A DNA stretch of 64,000 nt from Flavobacteriales bacterium (GTDB lineage Bacteria > Bacteroidota > Bacteroidia > Flavobacteriales_F > PHOS-HE28): NCBI GenBank assembly GCA_016702645.1, contig JADJDP010000004.1, forward strand, positions 1-64,000. The letters run 5' to 3'. Positions 53,145 to 61,499 of this stretch are shown piece after piece. Every line of letters begins with the position of its first letter. The first letter of the stretch is position 1. The notes under the pieces are model-generated. The model did no database searches. It saw nothing but the letters and a program-made list of their open reading frames with translations, and was not told the origin of the DNA. Both the position numbers and the translations under genes were made by a program.

Positions 53145-53160
53145 CGTTAAAGAGCGTTAA
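53145..53160. promoter_or_regulatory. Direct repeat CGTTAA upstream of the two-component pair
   Basis: CGTTAA occurs at 53145-53150 and 53155-53160, with a 10-bp period that places both on one face of the helix, as OmpR-family regulators require. A TAGTTTCG box (53188-53195) follows. It is a plausible autoregulatory site. Confidence 0.45.
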
Positions 53161-53199
53161 GCACCCTATACCCGCTGAGGGTGCCGGTAGTTTCGCTTC

Positions 53200-54729
53200 G
53201 TGGACAAACGCTTGATCGCCGGTGCTCTGCTGGCCATCAGCATCGCCTTGGTGGGCCTGGTGGTCATACAGGGGGTGTGGATCCGCAAGACCATTGCGCT
53301 CAAGGAAGCGCAGTTCGCGCATGGCGTGGACAACGCGCTCTTCACCGTGAGCGAACGATTGGAGCGGATGGAACGCATGCGCGAGGTGCAGCGCCATCGT
53401 TCGGGTCGTCGCTTATTGGCGCGGATCGATCGCCTTCGCGCAGAACAATTGGAGATGGAGGCCACACTGGCTGCTGCAGAGGCTGAGGAAATGGAACTGG
53501 CAACCCGGGATACGGACCTCCAGGGATCCCCGGAAGCCCCACCACCAGGGCCCATGGTGAGTGCGCCGTCGGCACCCGAGGTGGGTCCGGAAGAGTATGA
53601 GGAACTCGTCACGGACATGGTCCGTGGTATCCTCGCATCGGAGCTTACGCGGGATGTGCGCGATCGGATCGATGCTCAGTTGCTCGATTCGTTGCTCACG
53701 GCGGAATTGGCTGCTGCCGGGGTCGGCGTGGGGTTCAACTACGGTGTGTTCACACCCACCGGAACATGGATCGAACTTGCGGCGGAGCACGCAGGCGATA
53801 CGGCCGCGCTCGCGAGATCACCCTTCCGTGAACGTTTGTTCCGACATGATGTGGCAGGGCACACCTACTATTTGAACGTGTTGCTACCGGATGATAACAC
53901 GAGCTTCACTGCGGGATTGTGGCCCATGTTGGTCGCCTCGGGGTTCCTCATCCTGCTCATCGCTCTTGCGTTCGTGCTGGCCATTCGCACCTTGTTGCGC
54001 CAGAAACGTCTCAATGACATCCGCAACGACCTCGTCAACAATCTCACGCACGAACTGAAGACACCCATCAGTACGATAAGCCTCGCCTGTGAAGCGCTTG
54101 CCGACCCGAGCATGCCGAAGACGGAGCAACAGGTGCGCACCTACACCACCATGATCCGCGATGAGAACAAACGGTTGGGCTCGTTGGTGGAGAACGTATT
54201 GCAAAGCGCTGTTCAGGACAGTGGTCGAATGGTGTTGAAGCCCGTGGACCTGGACCTGCATGCGGTGATCCAGGATGTCGTGCGCAGCAGCACGATCCGC
54301 GTCAGTCGGCGCAACGGCCGGATCGATGTGGACCTTGGTGCTGAGATCCATGGACTGAAGGGCGATCGCATCCACTTGACCAACTTGTTGTACAACCTCA
54401 TCGACAACGCGGTGAAGTACACGGAGAAGGAGCCGCGCATCCGCATCGCAACGTTCAGTGACGATGAAGGCATCACCGTGCGCATCTCCGACAATGGTAT
54501 CGGCATACCGGCATCGGAGCATCGCAAGATCTTCGACAAGCTCTATCGCGTGCCGACCGGCAACCTGCACAACGCCAAAGGCTTCGGCCTTGGCCTTAGT
54601 TACGTGAAGTCCGTGGTGGACCGCCACGGTGGCCGTATCAAGGTCGAGAGCACACCGGGCCAAGGCACTACCTTCCACATCTTCCTACCGTACGAACATG
54701 TCCAAGCCCATCAAGCTGCTGGTCGTTGA
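53200..54729 (+). CDS. Membrane sensor histidine kinase, RprX-like
   Basis: This encodes a 509-aa kinase starting at GTG (53200). It has a transmembrane helix (about 6-27), a long periplasmic domain with a helical, Glu-rich first half (about 30-130) and a compact second half, a second transmembrane helix (about 240-262), then HisKA with NLTHELKTPIS (His near 284), N box LLYNLIDNAVKY, G1 ISDNGIGIP and G2 GFGLGLSYV. Architecture and the downstream regulator match the RprXY type of Bacteroidota, linked to envelope and nutrient regulation. It overlaps the regulator gene by 32 bases. Confidence 0.92.
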   Translation: MDKRLIAGALLAISIALVGLVVIQGVWIRKTIALKEAQFAHGVDNALFTVSERLERMERMREVQRHRSGRRLLARIDRLRAEQLEMEATLAAAEAEEMELATRDTDLQGSPEAPPPGPMVSAPSAPEVGPEEYEELVTDMVRGILASELTRDVRDRIDAQLLDSLLTAELAAAGVGVGFNYGVFTPTGTWIELAAEHAGDTAALARSPFRERLFRHDVAGHTYYLNVLLPDDNTSFTAGLWPMLVASGFLILLIALAFVLAIRTLLRQKRLNDIRNDLVNNLTHELKTPISTISLACEALADPSMPKTEQQVRTYTTMIRDENKRLGSLVENVLQSAVQDSGRMVLKPVDLDLHAVIQDVVRSSTIRVSRRNGRIDVDLGAEIHGLKGDRIHLTNLLYNLIDNAVKYTEKEPRIRIATFSDDEGITVRISDNGIGIPASEHRKIFDKLYRVPTGNLHNAKGFGLGLSYVKSVVDRHGGRIKVESTPGQGTTFHIFLPYEHVQAHQAAGR

Positions 54730-55399
54730 AGACGACCCCAATCTGGGAACGCTGCTGGCCGAATACTTGCGTGCCAAAGGGTTCGACACCGAGCTGCGCA
54801 CCGACGGACAACAGGGCTGGCAGGCCTATCAGAAGGGCAAGTTCGATCTCCTGTTGCTGGATGTGATGATGCCGTTGAAGGATGGGTTCACCTTGGCGAG
54901 CGATATCCGGAAGAAGGATGCTGAAGTGCCCATCATCTTCCTTACGGCCAAGAGCATGAAGCAGGATACCATCCATGGGTTCCAGAGCGGGGCGGATGAC
55001 TACATCACCAAACCGTTCGGCATGGAGGAGCTCCTGCTGCGTGTGAGCGCCGTATTGCGTCGAACGAAAGGCGCGGTACCGAAAGTGGAGGAACCCGATC
55101 ACTACCGCATTGGCGGAACCGTGTTCGAGCCGCGCAAACAGATCTTGCGCACACCGATCGGGGAGCGGCGGCTTACCACCAAGGAGTCGGAGTTGTTGCG
55201 CCTTTTGTGCATGCAACGCAACGATGTGTTGGAGCGGTCGAAGGCCCTCCTGGAGGTGTGGGGCAACGACAGCTACTTCAGCGGAAGGAGCATGGACGTG
55301 TACATCGCCAAGTTGCGGAAGTACCTGCGGGAAGATCCAGCCATAGAGATCATCAACATCCATGGACGCGGGTTCCGCCTGGTAGCGAAAGAGCAGTGA
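54698..55399 (+). CDS. OmpR-family response regulator, RprY-like
   Basis: This encodes a 233-aa protein with receiver residues EDD (11-13), phospho-acceptor Asp55 (LLLLDVMMP), FLTAKS and KPF, then a winged-helix DNA-binding domain (about 135-230, TKESELLRLLCMQRNDVLER, MDVYIAKLRKYLRED, GRGFRLV). It pairs with the kinase it overlaps and probably binds the GTTAA repeats upstream of the operon. Confidence 0.93.
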   Translation: MSKPIKLLVVEDDPNLGTLLAEYLRAKGFDTELRTDGQQGWQAYQKGKFDLLLLDVMMPLKDGFTLASDIRKKDAEVPIIFLTAKSMKQDTIHGFQSGADDYITKPFGMEELLLRVSAVLRRTKGAVPKVEEPDHYRIGGTVFEPRKQILRTPIGERRLTTKESELLRLLCMQRNDVLERSKALLEVWGNDSYFSGRSMDVYIAKLRKYLREDPAIEIINIHGRGFRLVAKEQ

Positions 55400-55524
55400 G
55401 TCGACTTGATGGGGCGCCTTAGGGGCGGGTGGTGAACATACATGCTCGCTCGCTGGGACCGCTGGTTACCTTCGCCCCACTGGTCCGACCAACTAGGACC
55501 AGCATTGAACCAAAACCCGATCGC

Positions 55525-57222
55525 ATGAAGCACAATTACGTTCTCTCCGTCTTTTCTGCCAGCTTGTTCGCCAGTGTTTCCGTGGCGCAGGTACCTGCCA
55601 CGATGCATGCCGCCTCCAACCGCGCAGCGTACGAAGCCAAGCTGGTCCCAGCGCAGCACAGCCAAGCGCAAAACGCGCTTCGCGGCGGCGTTCCGAACGA
55701 TGATTGTGATGGTGCCATCGCGCTCACCGTGGGAACTTCGTGTTCCCCGACCGCAGGAACCTTGGAGGGTGCCACCGAGTCCCAAGCTGCCGCCGTGTGC
55801 AGCGGGTTCACAAGCCCTGCTGCCGTTGATGCTTGGTACACCTTCGTGGCCACCAGTACCACCACGGTGGTTGAGGTCACGGGTGGCGGCGATGCCACCA
55901 CCGGGTTGGATCCGGTGCTCGAAGTGTTCGCAGGGGTTTGTGTGGATCTTGGATCACTGGGTTGCGTGGACGCCACCTTGCGCGCTGAGACCGAAGCGTT
56001 CGCTTTTGCGACCGTCGTAGGCAGCACGTATTTCTATCGCGTTTACTACTACGAGTACACTGCGGGTCAAAGCGACAACACCTTCACAACGTGTGTGTAT
56101 TCACCCACGAACATTCCAGCCAACGATCTGTGCTCCGGCGCGACGAACCAATCGCTCAATGCGGGTAGTTCGGTCACCTTCAGCGGCGACAACACCGGAG
56201 GTTTGGACACCGAGCTGCTCGGGGCTGGCACCGTATGGCACAGCTTCACCACCACCGAATGCACGAACCTTGTGTTGTCCTATTGCGGCACCACACCTGC
56301 TTTCGGCAACGCCTTCCTCAACCTTTTCAGCGACTGCCCTCCGGTCACCGCCTTCGGTTCAGCATCCTTCAACACCACGGATTGTTCGGATGGAAACGTG
56401 ACCATCTACTATGTGAACGTTCCCGCAGGCACATACTACTATGGTGTGCTGACATCCGACATTTCAGTTGGTCCATACACCATCACAGTAGCGGCAAGTG
56501 CGTGCGAGGCTCCTGCATCGAACGACGATTGCGCGAATGCGATCACGCTGACCGTGGGCGAATGGTGCAATTTTGTGACGTTCGGGGCGAACCTGACGAC
56601 GGAGTCGTTGCCAGGGATTACCTGCAACGGCTTCACTGGAAATGCCAACGATGACATTTGGTTCTCCTTTGTTGCCACTGCAATGGGGATGACCATCGGT
56701 ACACAAGGCACCGATGATGGGGACGGCAACCCCAACACAGGATATGATGCGGTCATGGAGGCCTTTGACGCATGCGGTGGTACTTCCTTGGGCTGTGCTG
56801 ATGCCACGTTGGGTGGCGAGGCCGAGTCGATCGAACTGACAGGACTAACCGTTGGCAATACTTACTACATGCGTGTTTACCACTATGCCACGGCCTTAGC
56901 AAGCCCGAATTCCGTTGGAGTCTGCTTGGTCGAGGGGACGGGAGTGAACATTGGTATTCCTGAGAATTCTAACGGTCTTGAATGGAACATCTATCCAAAC
57001 CCGAATGATGGGCAGTTCAGTATCACCTGCTCTGGTGGGAATCTTGAAGGGGCGATTGAAATCACCGATGTAACTGGACGAATAGTGCATTCGGAACGTC
57101 TCATGCTAATCGATGGTGCCGCTCAGGCTATCCAGCCTGTTGGATTGAGCGGCGGCACTTATTCCGTGTCTATCGAGCGCGGCCGGAGTTTCTGTGCGAC
57201 GTATTTTGGTGAAGGGATTTGA
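55525..57222 (+). CDS. Modular secreted protein with T9SS type A sorting domain
   Basis: This encodes a 565-aa protein with a signal peptide (HNYVLSVFSASLFASVSVAQ). It has three modules. The first (about 55-190) is type A, with NDDCDGAIALTVG, DAWYTFVATS and VTGGGDATTGLDPVLEVFAG. The second (about 195-330) is type B, with GDNTGGLDTELL, FTTTECTNLVLSYCGT and GPYTITVAASAC. The third is another type A. The T9SS type A tail (WNIYPNPNDGQFSI, LSGGTYSVSIERG) closes the protein. Its last 300 bases are visibly poorer in GC than the start. It opens a tandem array of four related genes and is followed by a strong bidirectional terminator. Confidence 0.86.
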   Translation: MKHNYVLSVFSASLFASVSVAQVPATMHAASNRAAYEAKLVPAQHSQAQNALRGGVPNDDCDGAIALTVGTSCSPTAGTLEGATESQAAAVCSGFTSPAAVDAWYTFVATSTTTVVEVTGGGDATTGLDPVLEVFAGVCVDLGSLGCVDATLRAETEAFAFATVVGSTYFYRVYYYEYTAGQSDNTFTTCVYSPTNIPANDLCSGATNQSLNAGSSVTFSGDNTGGLDTELLGAGTVWHSFTTTECTNLVLSYCGTTPAFGNAFLNLFSDCPPVTAFGSASFNTTDCSDGNVTIYYVNVPAGTYYYGVLTSDISVGPYTITVAASACEAPASNDDCANAITLTVGEWCNFVTFGANLTTESLPGITCNGFTGNANDDIWFSFVATAMGMTIGTQGTDDGDGNPNTGYDAVMEAFDACGGTSLGCADATLGGEAESIELTGLTVGNTYYMRVYHYATALASPNSVGVCLVEGTGVNIGIPENSNGLEWNIYPNPNDGQFSITCSGGNLEGAIEITDVTGRIVHSERLMLIDGAAQAIQPVGLSGGTYSVSIERGRSFCATYFGEGI

Positions 57223-57223
57223 C

Positions 57224-57269
57224 TGATGAAATGAAAATGGGGAGCCTAGGCTCCCATTTCATTTCATCA
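57224..57269. terminator. Bidirectional terminator
   Basis: TGATGAAATGAAAATGGGGA and its complement form a stem of about 20 bp around GCCTAGGC, with A-rich and T-rich ends on both strands. It separates two convergent genes. Confidence 0.85.
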
Positions 57270-57284
57270 GCAGTATCGACTGGT

Positions 57285-57663
57285 CTACGTATAGTCGATG
57301 ACGCAATCCGTGAGCGGGCCATGGAACCACAATTGGAAACCACAAGCCGTTGGGTTTGATGGTGTCCAAGTTCCACTTTGACAGGTCCAAGTACTTATGA
57401 CCGTGATGCCAGACCGGACAGTAACGGAGCAGATGGTGTTGCTTCCGGGAGGTGTGTAGTCGAGGTCATCGTTCGCGTGAATCGTCTGCGTGGTGTAAGT
57501 GCTTCCACAAGAGCCAGGGCAAAGCGCCTTCTTGAGAGTAATATCCACGCTGTAGTTGCAACTCGTGTTATTCTCCATATGAAGTTGCTGCCCCGATAGG
57601 AGGACAGCATCACTGCCTAAGGCCATGCCGAAAAGCAGTGTACAGGCTAAGACGTGTTTTCAT
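57285..57663 (-). pseudogene. Cys-rich small secreted protein, frameshift in an A-run
   Basis: An open frame covers 57285-57626. Reading one base fewer in the AAAA run just after the ATG at 57663 joins it to a signal peptide: MKHVLACTLLFGMALGSDAV. The mature part has seven Cys (TSCNYS, LCPGSC, TICSV, WTCQS, TACGF, DCVID) and repeats TxxxGxWTP, resembling small Ig-like or lectin-like domains. I recognise no family. It is AT-richer than its surroundings. It lies on the opposite strand inside the array of T9SS genes and may be a recent arrival. Confidence 0.6.
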
Positions 57664-57749
57664 GGGAATGAGTTTGTCCTAAGGTATCTCAAGAGTTCAC
57701 GATAGCAGAACCCTTGCAATCCACATCCACGTCATTGTTGCATAGCCAC

Positions 57750-58535
57750 CTACAACGACGCGGTTCGCCCACCATCCACCGGCAGGTTGATGCCGTTGAT
57801 GTATGAGCCGGAAGGTCCGGCGAGAAAGGCGATGGCGTAGGCGATCTCCTCGGGTTCAGCAAAGCGCCGCAAAGGGATCTCGTTCATCATTTCTTCCGCA
57901 GCCTCTGATTCCGTGATGTTGCTTTTCGCGCTCTTGTTCCTCACGATGGCCGCGAGTCGCTCGGTGCTGGTAGCGCCCGGCAGTACGTTGTTCACCGTGA
58001 TGCCGAAGGGCCCGAGCTCGTTGGCGAGGGTCTTGCTCCATTGCGCCACCGCGCCCCGTATGGTATTGCTCACGCCCAAGTTGTGCAAAGGCTGTTTCAC
58101 ACTGGTACTGATCACGTTGATGATGCGACCATGACCACGCGCCTTCATGCCGGGCACCACGGCGCGAACAATGGTCTGGTAGGCGAGAAGATGCAGACGG
58201 AACGCGGCTTCGAAGGCCAGAACGTCAGCCTCGTGCGCGGGACCGGGTGGAGGGCCGCCGGTATTGTTCACAACGATATCGAACGGATGCTTGGTGTTGG
58301 CCGCCGCGATGACGCTCGCGAGTTCCTCGGTGAACGACATGTCCACCGACAGGTGGTCATGATGTTGTCCATGGGAACCATCCAAGCTTGAGACCACGTG
58401 CTGGAGCGATGCTGTATCGCGCGCCACCACCGTAACGTGTGCCCCCAGCGAGGCGAGTTCAATGGCCGTTGCCCTGCCGATCCCCTGTGAGGCACCACAT
58501 ACGAGCGCCCGCCTGCCTGATAGTTCAATGCGCAT
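57750..58535 (-). CDS. SDR-family oxidoreductase, atypical active site
   Basis: This encodes a 261-aa short-chain dehydrogenase/reductase with GASQGIG (14-20), VARD (second strand) and VVNNTGGPPPG in place of NNAG. The Ser position is INVISTSVKQP; the usual YxxxK position reads SNTIR, so both Tyr and Lys are replaced. That pattern is shared by a known SDR subgroup (SNtiRgA...W.KtLA), so it is not damage. The end DGGRTASL is normal. Substrate is unknown. It interrupts the tandem of secreted proteins on the opposite strand. Confidence 0.85.
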   Translation of the reverse strand: MRIELSGRRALVCGASQGIGRATAIELASLGAHVTVVARDTASLQHVVSSLDGSHGQHHDHLSVDMSFTEELASVIAAANTKHPFDIVVNNTGGPPPGPAHEADVLAFEAAFRLHLLAYQTIVRAVVPGMKARGHGRIINVISTSVKQPLHNLGVSNTIRGAVAQWSKTLANELGPFGITVNNVLPGATSTERLAAIVRNKSAKSNITESEAAEEMMNEIPLRRFAEPEEIAYAIAFLAGPSGSYINGINLPVDGGRTASL

Positions 58536-58672
58536 GTGTCCGCTCCCGCCTTTGCGGGTCGGTCAAAAGTACCGGCACAGGGATCGTGTCAACAATGGTA
58601 ACCTCAAGGGTCTTTGACGGACCGGAATGAATGAGCACCTTCGCACCCTCTCGATCCTCAAAACAGACACCC

Positions 58673-61294
58673 ATGAGAACATTTTCCGCAGCAGCCTTCT
58701 TACTGCTATGTGCTGCCAGTACCACGGTGCTGGATGCCAGCGCCCAAAGCCGCCTTGGTACCTCCCGGTTGAACCGTGCAGCGGCCTCGATCCGAACGAC
58801 GAGGACCTTCACCCGGCTCCACCAGGAAGCCCAGCAAGCCGAAGGTGCTCGCGGCGGCGGTCAGATCAATGACCTGTGCGCCAACGCTACTGTCCTCACG
58901 GTGAACGCAGCCGGGCTTTGCCCCGGTGCAGCCGTGGCGGGAGACAATACAGGTGCCGGGTCCGAGGTTGACCCTACATGCGATGCCACTACCGTCGGGT
59001 TCGAGGATGTATGGTACGCTTTCAATTCCGGGAATTATTCCTCCGTTACCATCGATGTAGCGGTCGGAACGATGACGGACTTGGTCGTTGAGGTGTTCGA
59101 AGGTGGTTGTGCTGGCACATCCGTCACCTGTACCATTGGAGCACTTAGTAACGTGGTTCCAACCACCCCTGGTACGGACTACGTCATTCTTATCTCCTCC
59201 AATCTCGAGTTCGGCCTAGGCGGCACGTTCGATATCTGCCTCAGCGGAACCGGTGGAGGCTCCGGACCTGCGAACGATGAGTGCGCCAATGCCACCCCGA
59301 TAACTCCGGGAGCAACGTGCGTGCCCACGCAGTCGAACATGATCGGAGCAACACAATCGCTCGCCCCTGCTACTTGCTCCACCTTCACGTCCTCTACCGC
59401 GAACGATGTGTGGTACAGCTTCGTGGCCGATGGCCCGAGCGCGACGGTGGCAGTTGGTGGTTTCGGTGATGATGTCACCGGCTTGGACCCCATCGTGGAG
59501 ATCTTCAGTGGCGCTTGTGGTTCGCTCAGCTCGCTCGGGTGCATGGATTCCTCACTGCGCGCTGGTGTTGAAGCTCTGACTGTGCCCACTACTGCCGGTT
59601 CCACGTACTACTACCGCCTCTATTACTGGAACTACGGAACAGCGCAAACGGAACTCGGTTTCGGCACCTGTGTGGTTGGTGCCGCCGGGCCTGGACCAGC
59701 CAATGACCTCTGCGATGATGCCATCCAAATAGGAGTGAATCCAACGTGTGTTGCCACACAAGGCAACATGGAAGGTGCCACGCAATCCTTGGCACCGGCA
59801 ACCTGCAGCAACTTCACAGCCGGCGCGGCCAACGATGTGTGGTACACGTTCACGGCCGTTGGCACCAGCACCACTGTCGAGGTAACGGGTGGGGGTGATG
59901 CCACCACCGGGTTGGACCCGGTGCTGGAGGTTTTCTCGGGTGATTGCGCAGGTCTGACCTCATTGGGCTGCGTCGACGCCACGGTACGCGGGGGCACCGA
60001 GACCATGGTCATGGCCACCACGGCAGGTACGACCTACCTCTACCGCGTTTACTACTGGCCTTACCCGACCGCACAAACAGTGTTCGATTACACCACTTGT
60101 GTATATGGCAGCGGTGGAGGTTCCACCCCGCCCAATGACGCATGCGATGGTGCCGTGGTAGCAGCCTTGGCAACACCGGGAACGATCACCTTGAGCGGCG
60201 ATAACACGGGTGCGACCGTTGATGCGCCAACGAACTTCGTCATCGTTTGGGAAGCCTTCACGATCACGGAGTGCTCCAACGTGGATATCGGCTACTGTGT
60301 GCCGGGTTCGGAGTTCGATGATTTCCTGGTCAACCTGTCCATTGGTTGCCCGGATTTCCTCACCGGTGTGCTTACCGGAACGACCAGCGTTGACCAGTGC
60401 ACGTTGAGCTTCGTGGAACTGCCTGCAGGCACCTATTATGTCCCAGTGCTCGTTGATCCACTGCTCACCCCAGTGGGCGCATACAGTATCACGGTGACCA
60501 CGACCGCCTGTGCACCCGTGGGTCCCTATTGTGAGGCTGGCGCTGACGGAGAGCCTCCTGGAGATCTGGATCTCGAAGAGCGCATCATCAATGTGACCTT
60601 CTCCAATATCGACAACGACTCACCCGATGCGATCCCGGTCGCTCCGGCCTACCAGGACTTCACCAATGTGGTGGGCGAGGTGGTTGGTGGACAGACCTAT
60701 CCGATCGCGATCGATGTGGCTCGTGAGGGCGCAACCACGTCCTGGAGCGAGAACCAAGTGATCGTTTGGATCGACTACAACCAGGACCAGGACTTCGAGG
60801 ATGTGGGCGAACTGGTGCATACGTCGGCCGTCGGTTCGGTGGACATCTACACTGGCGACATCGCGATCCCGGCAACGGCAACCTTGGGGACAACCCGCAT
60901 GCGCATCCGTTTGCATGACGTCCATGACGGGACGAGCTACCCCAACAACTTCAACGATACACCTTGTGGGCTGTCGAGTTTTGGCGAAGTGGAAGACTAC
61001 ACCATCGATGTGATCGGTATCATCACCGGTGTGAGCGAAGCGAACGTTGCCAGCTGGAGCGTGTTCCCCAACCCCAACAATGGTGACTTCGTGGTGCAAT
61101 ACGCTGGTCCTGATGGACGCGCCACCATCGAGGTGGTGGACATGATGGGTCGTGCAGTGCATGCCGAGCAGCTTGCTGTTGCTGCTGGAAGCAACGTGCA
61201 ACTCTCCTTGGCCGGCAAGTTGGCCGCTGGTACGTACGCGCTGCGCATCACCACCGCCGACGGCACTGCTGAGCGCCGTATCGTGGTGCAATAA
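58673..61294 (+). CDS. Modular secreted protein with GEVED and T9SS type A domains
   Basis: This encodes an 873-aa protein with a signal peptide (FSAAAFLLLCAASTTVLDAS). A pre-peptidase-like module opens it, followed by two type A modules (NDECANATPITPG and NDLCDDAIQIGVN; DVWYSFVADG and DVWYTFTAVG), then a type B module (GDNTGATVDAPTN, FTITECSNVDIGYC). Then come a GEVED domain (ENQVIVWIDYNQDQDFEDVG, SSFGEVEDYTID) and the T9SS type A tail (VFPNPNNGDFVVQY, LAAGTYALRITTADG). The second type A module shares near-identical DNA with the gene at 55.5 kb. A strong terminator follows. Confidence 0.88.
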   Translation: MRTFSAAAFLLLCAASTTVLDASAQSRLGTSRLNRAAASIRTTRTFTRLHQEAQQAEGARGGGQINDLCANATVLTVNAAGLCPGAAVAGDNTGAGSEVDPTCDATTVGFEDVWYAFNSGNYSSVTIDVAVGTMTDLVVEVFEGGCAGTSVTCTIGALSNVVPTTPGTDYVILISSNLEFGLGGTFDICLSGTGGGSGPANDECANATPITPGATCVPTQSNMIGATQSLAPATCSTFTSSTANDVWYSFVADGPSATVAVGGFGDDVTGLDPIVEIFSGACGSLSSLGCMDSSLRAGVEALTVPTTAGSTYYYRLYYWNYGTAQTELGFGTCVVGAAGPGPANDLCDDAIQIGVNPTCVATQGNMEGATQSLAPATCSNFTAGAANDVWYTFTAVGTSTTVEVTGGGDATTGLDPVLEVFSGDCAGLTSLGCVDATVRGGTETMVMATTAGTTYLYRVYYWPYPTAQTVFDYTTCVYGSGGGSTPPNDACDGAVVAALATPGTITLSGDNTGATVDAPTNFVIVWEAFTITECSNVDIGYCVPGSEFDDFLVNLSIGCPDFLTGVLTGTTSVDQCTLSFVELPAGTYYVPVLVDPLLTPVGAYSITVTTTACAPVGPYCEAGADGEPPGDLDLEERIINVTFSNIDNDSPDAIPVAPAYQDFTNVVGEVVGGQTYPIAIDVAREGATTSWSENQVIVWIDYNQDQDFEDVGELVHTSAVGSVDIYTGDIAIPATATLGTTRMRIRLHDVHDGTSYPNNFNDTPCGLSSFGEVEDYTIDVIGIITGVSEANVASWSVFPNPNNGDFVVQYAGPDGRATIEVVDMMGRAVHAEQLAVAAGSNVQLSLAGKLAAGTYALRITTADGTAERRIVVQ

Positions 61295-61311
61295 CCAGAG
61301 GCTCCTTTTCG

Positions 61312-61350
61312 AAGGGCGCCCACCGCAAGGTGGGCGCCCTTCTTGTTTTT
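61312..61350 (+). terminator. Rho-independent terminator
   Basis: A perfect 13-bp stem (AAGGGCGCCCACC, loop gcaa, GGTGGGCGCCCTT) is followed by a T-rich tract, 18 bases after the preceding stop codon. Confidence 0.92.
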
Positions 61351-61499
61351 GACTCGGCCATTCCGATTGCAGATGATGGCACTGGGTTGTGGAAAAGTCC
61401 TGCGATGGGACGCGCACCGAACCCTATAGGAGGGTCGAATTTTGCCGCATAACGTGCAGCGGTGGAACCCTGTGCACCGTCTATCGAAGAACTCTAGCC

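Noticed and set aside
57750..58535. SDR gene as a pseudogene because of the missing Tyr and Lys
   Set aside because: The frame is intact and the SNTIR pattern belongs to a known SDR subgroup, so it is likely functional.
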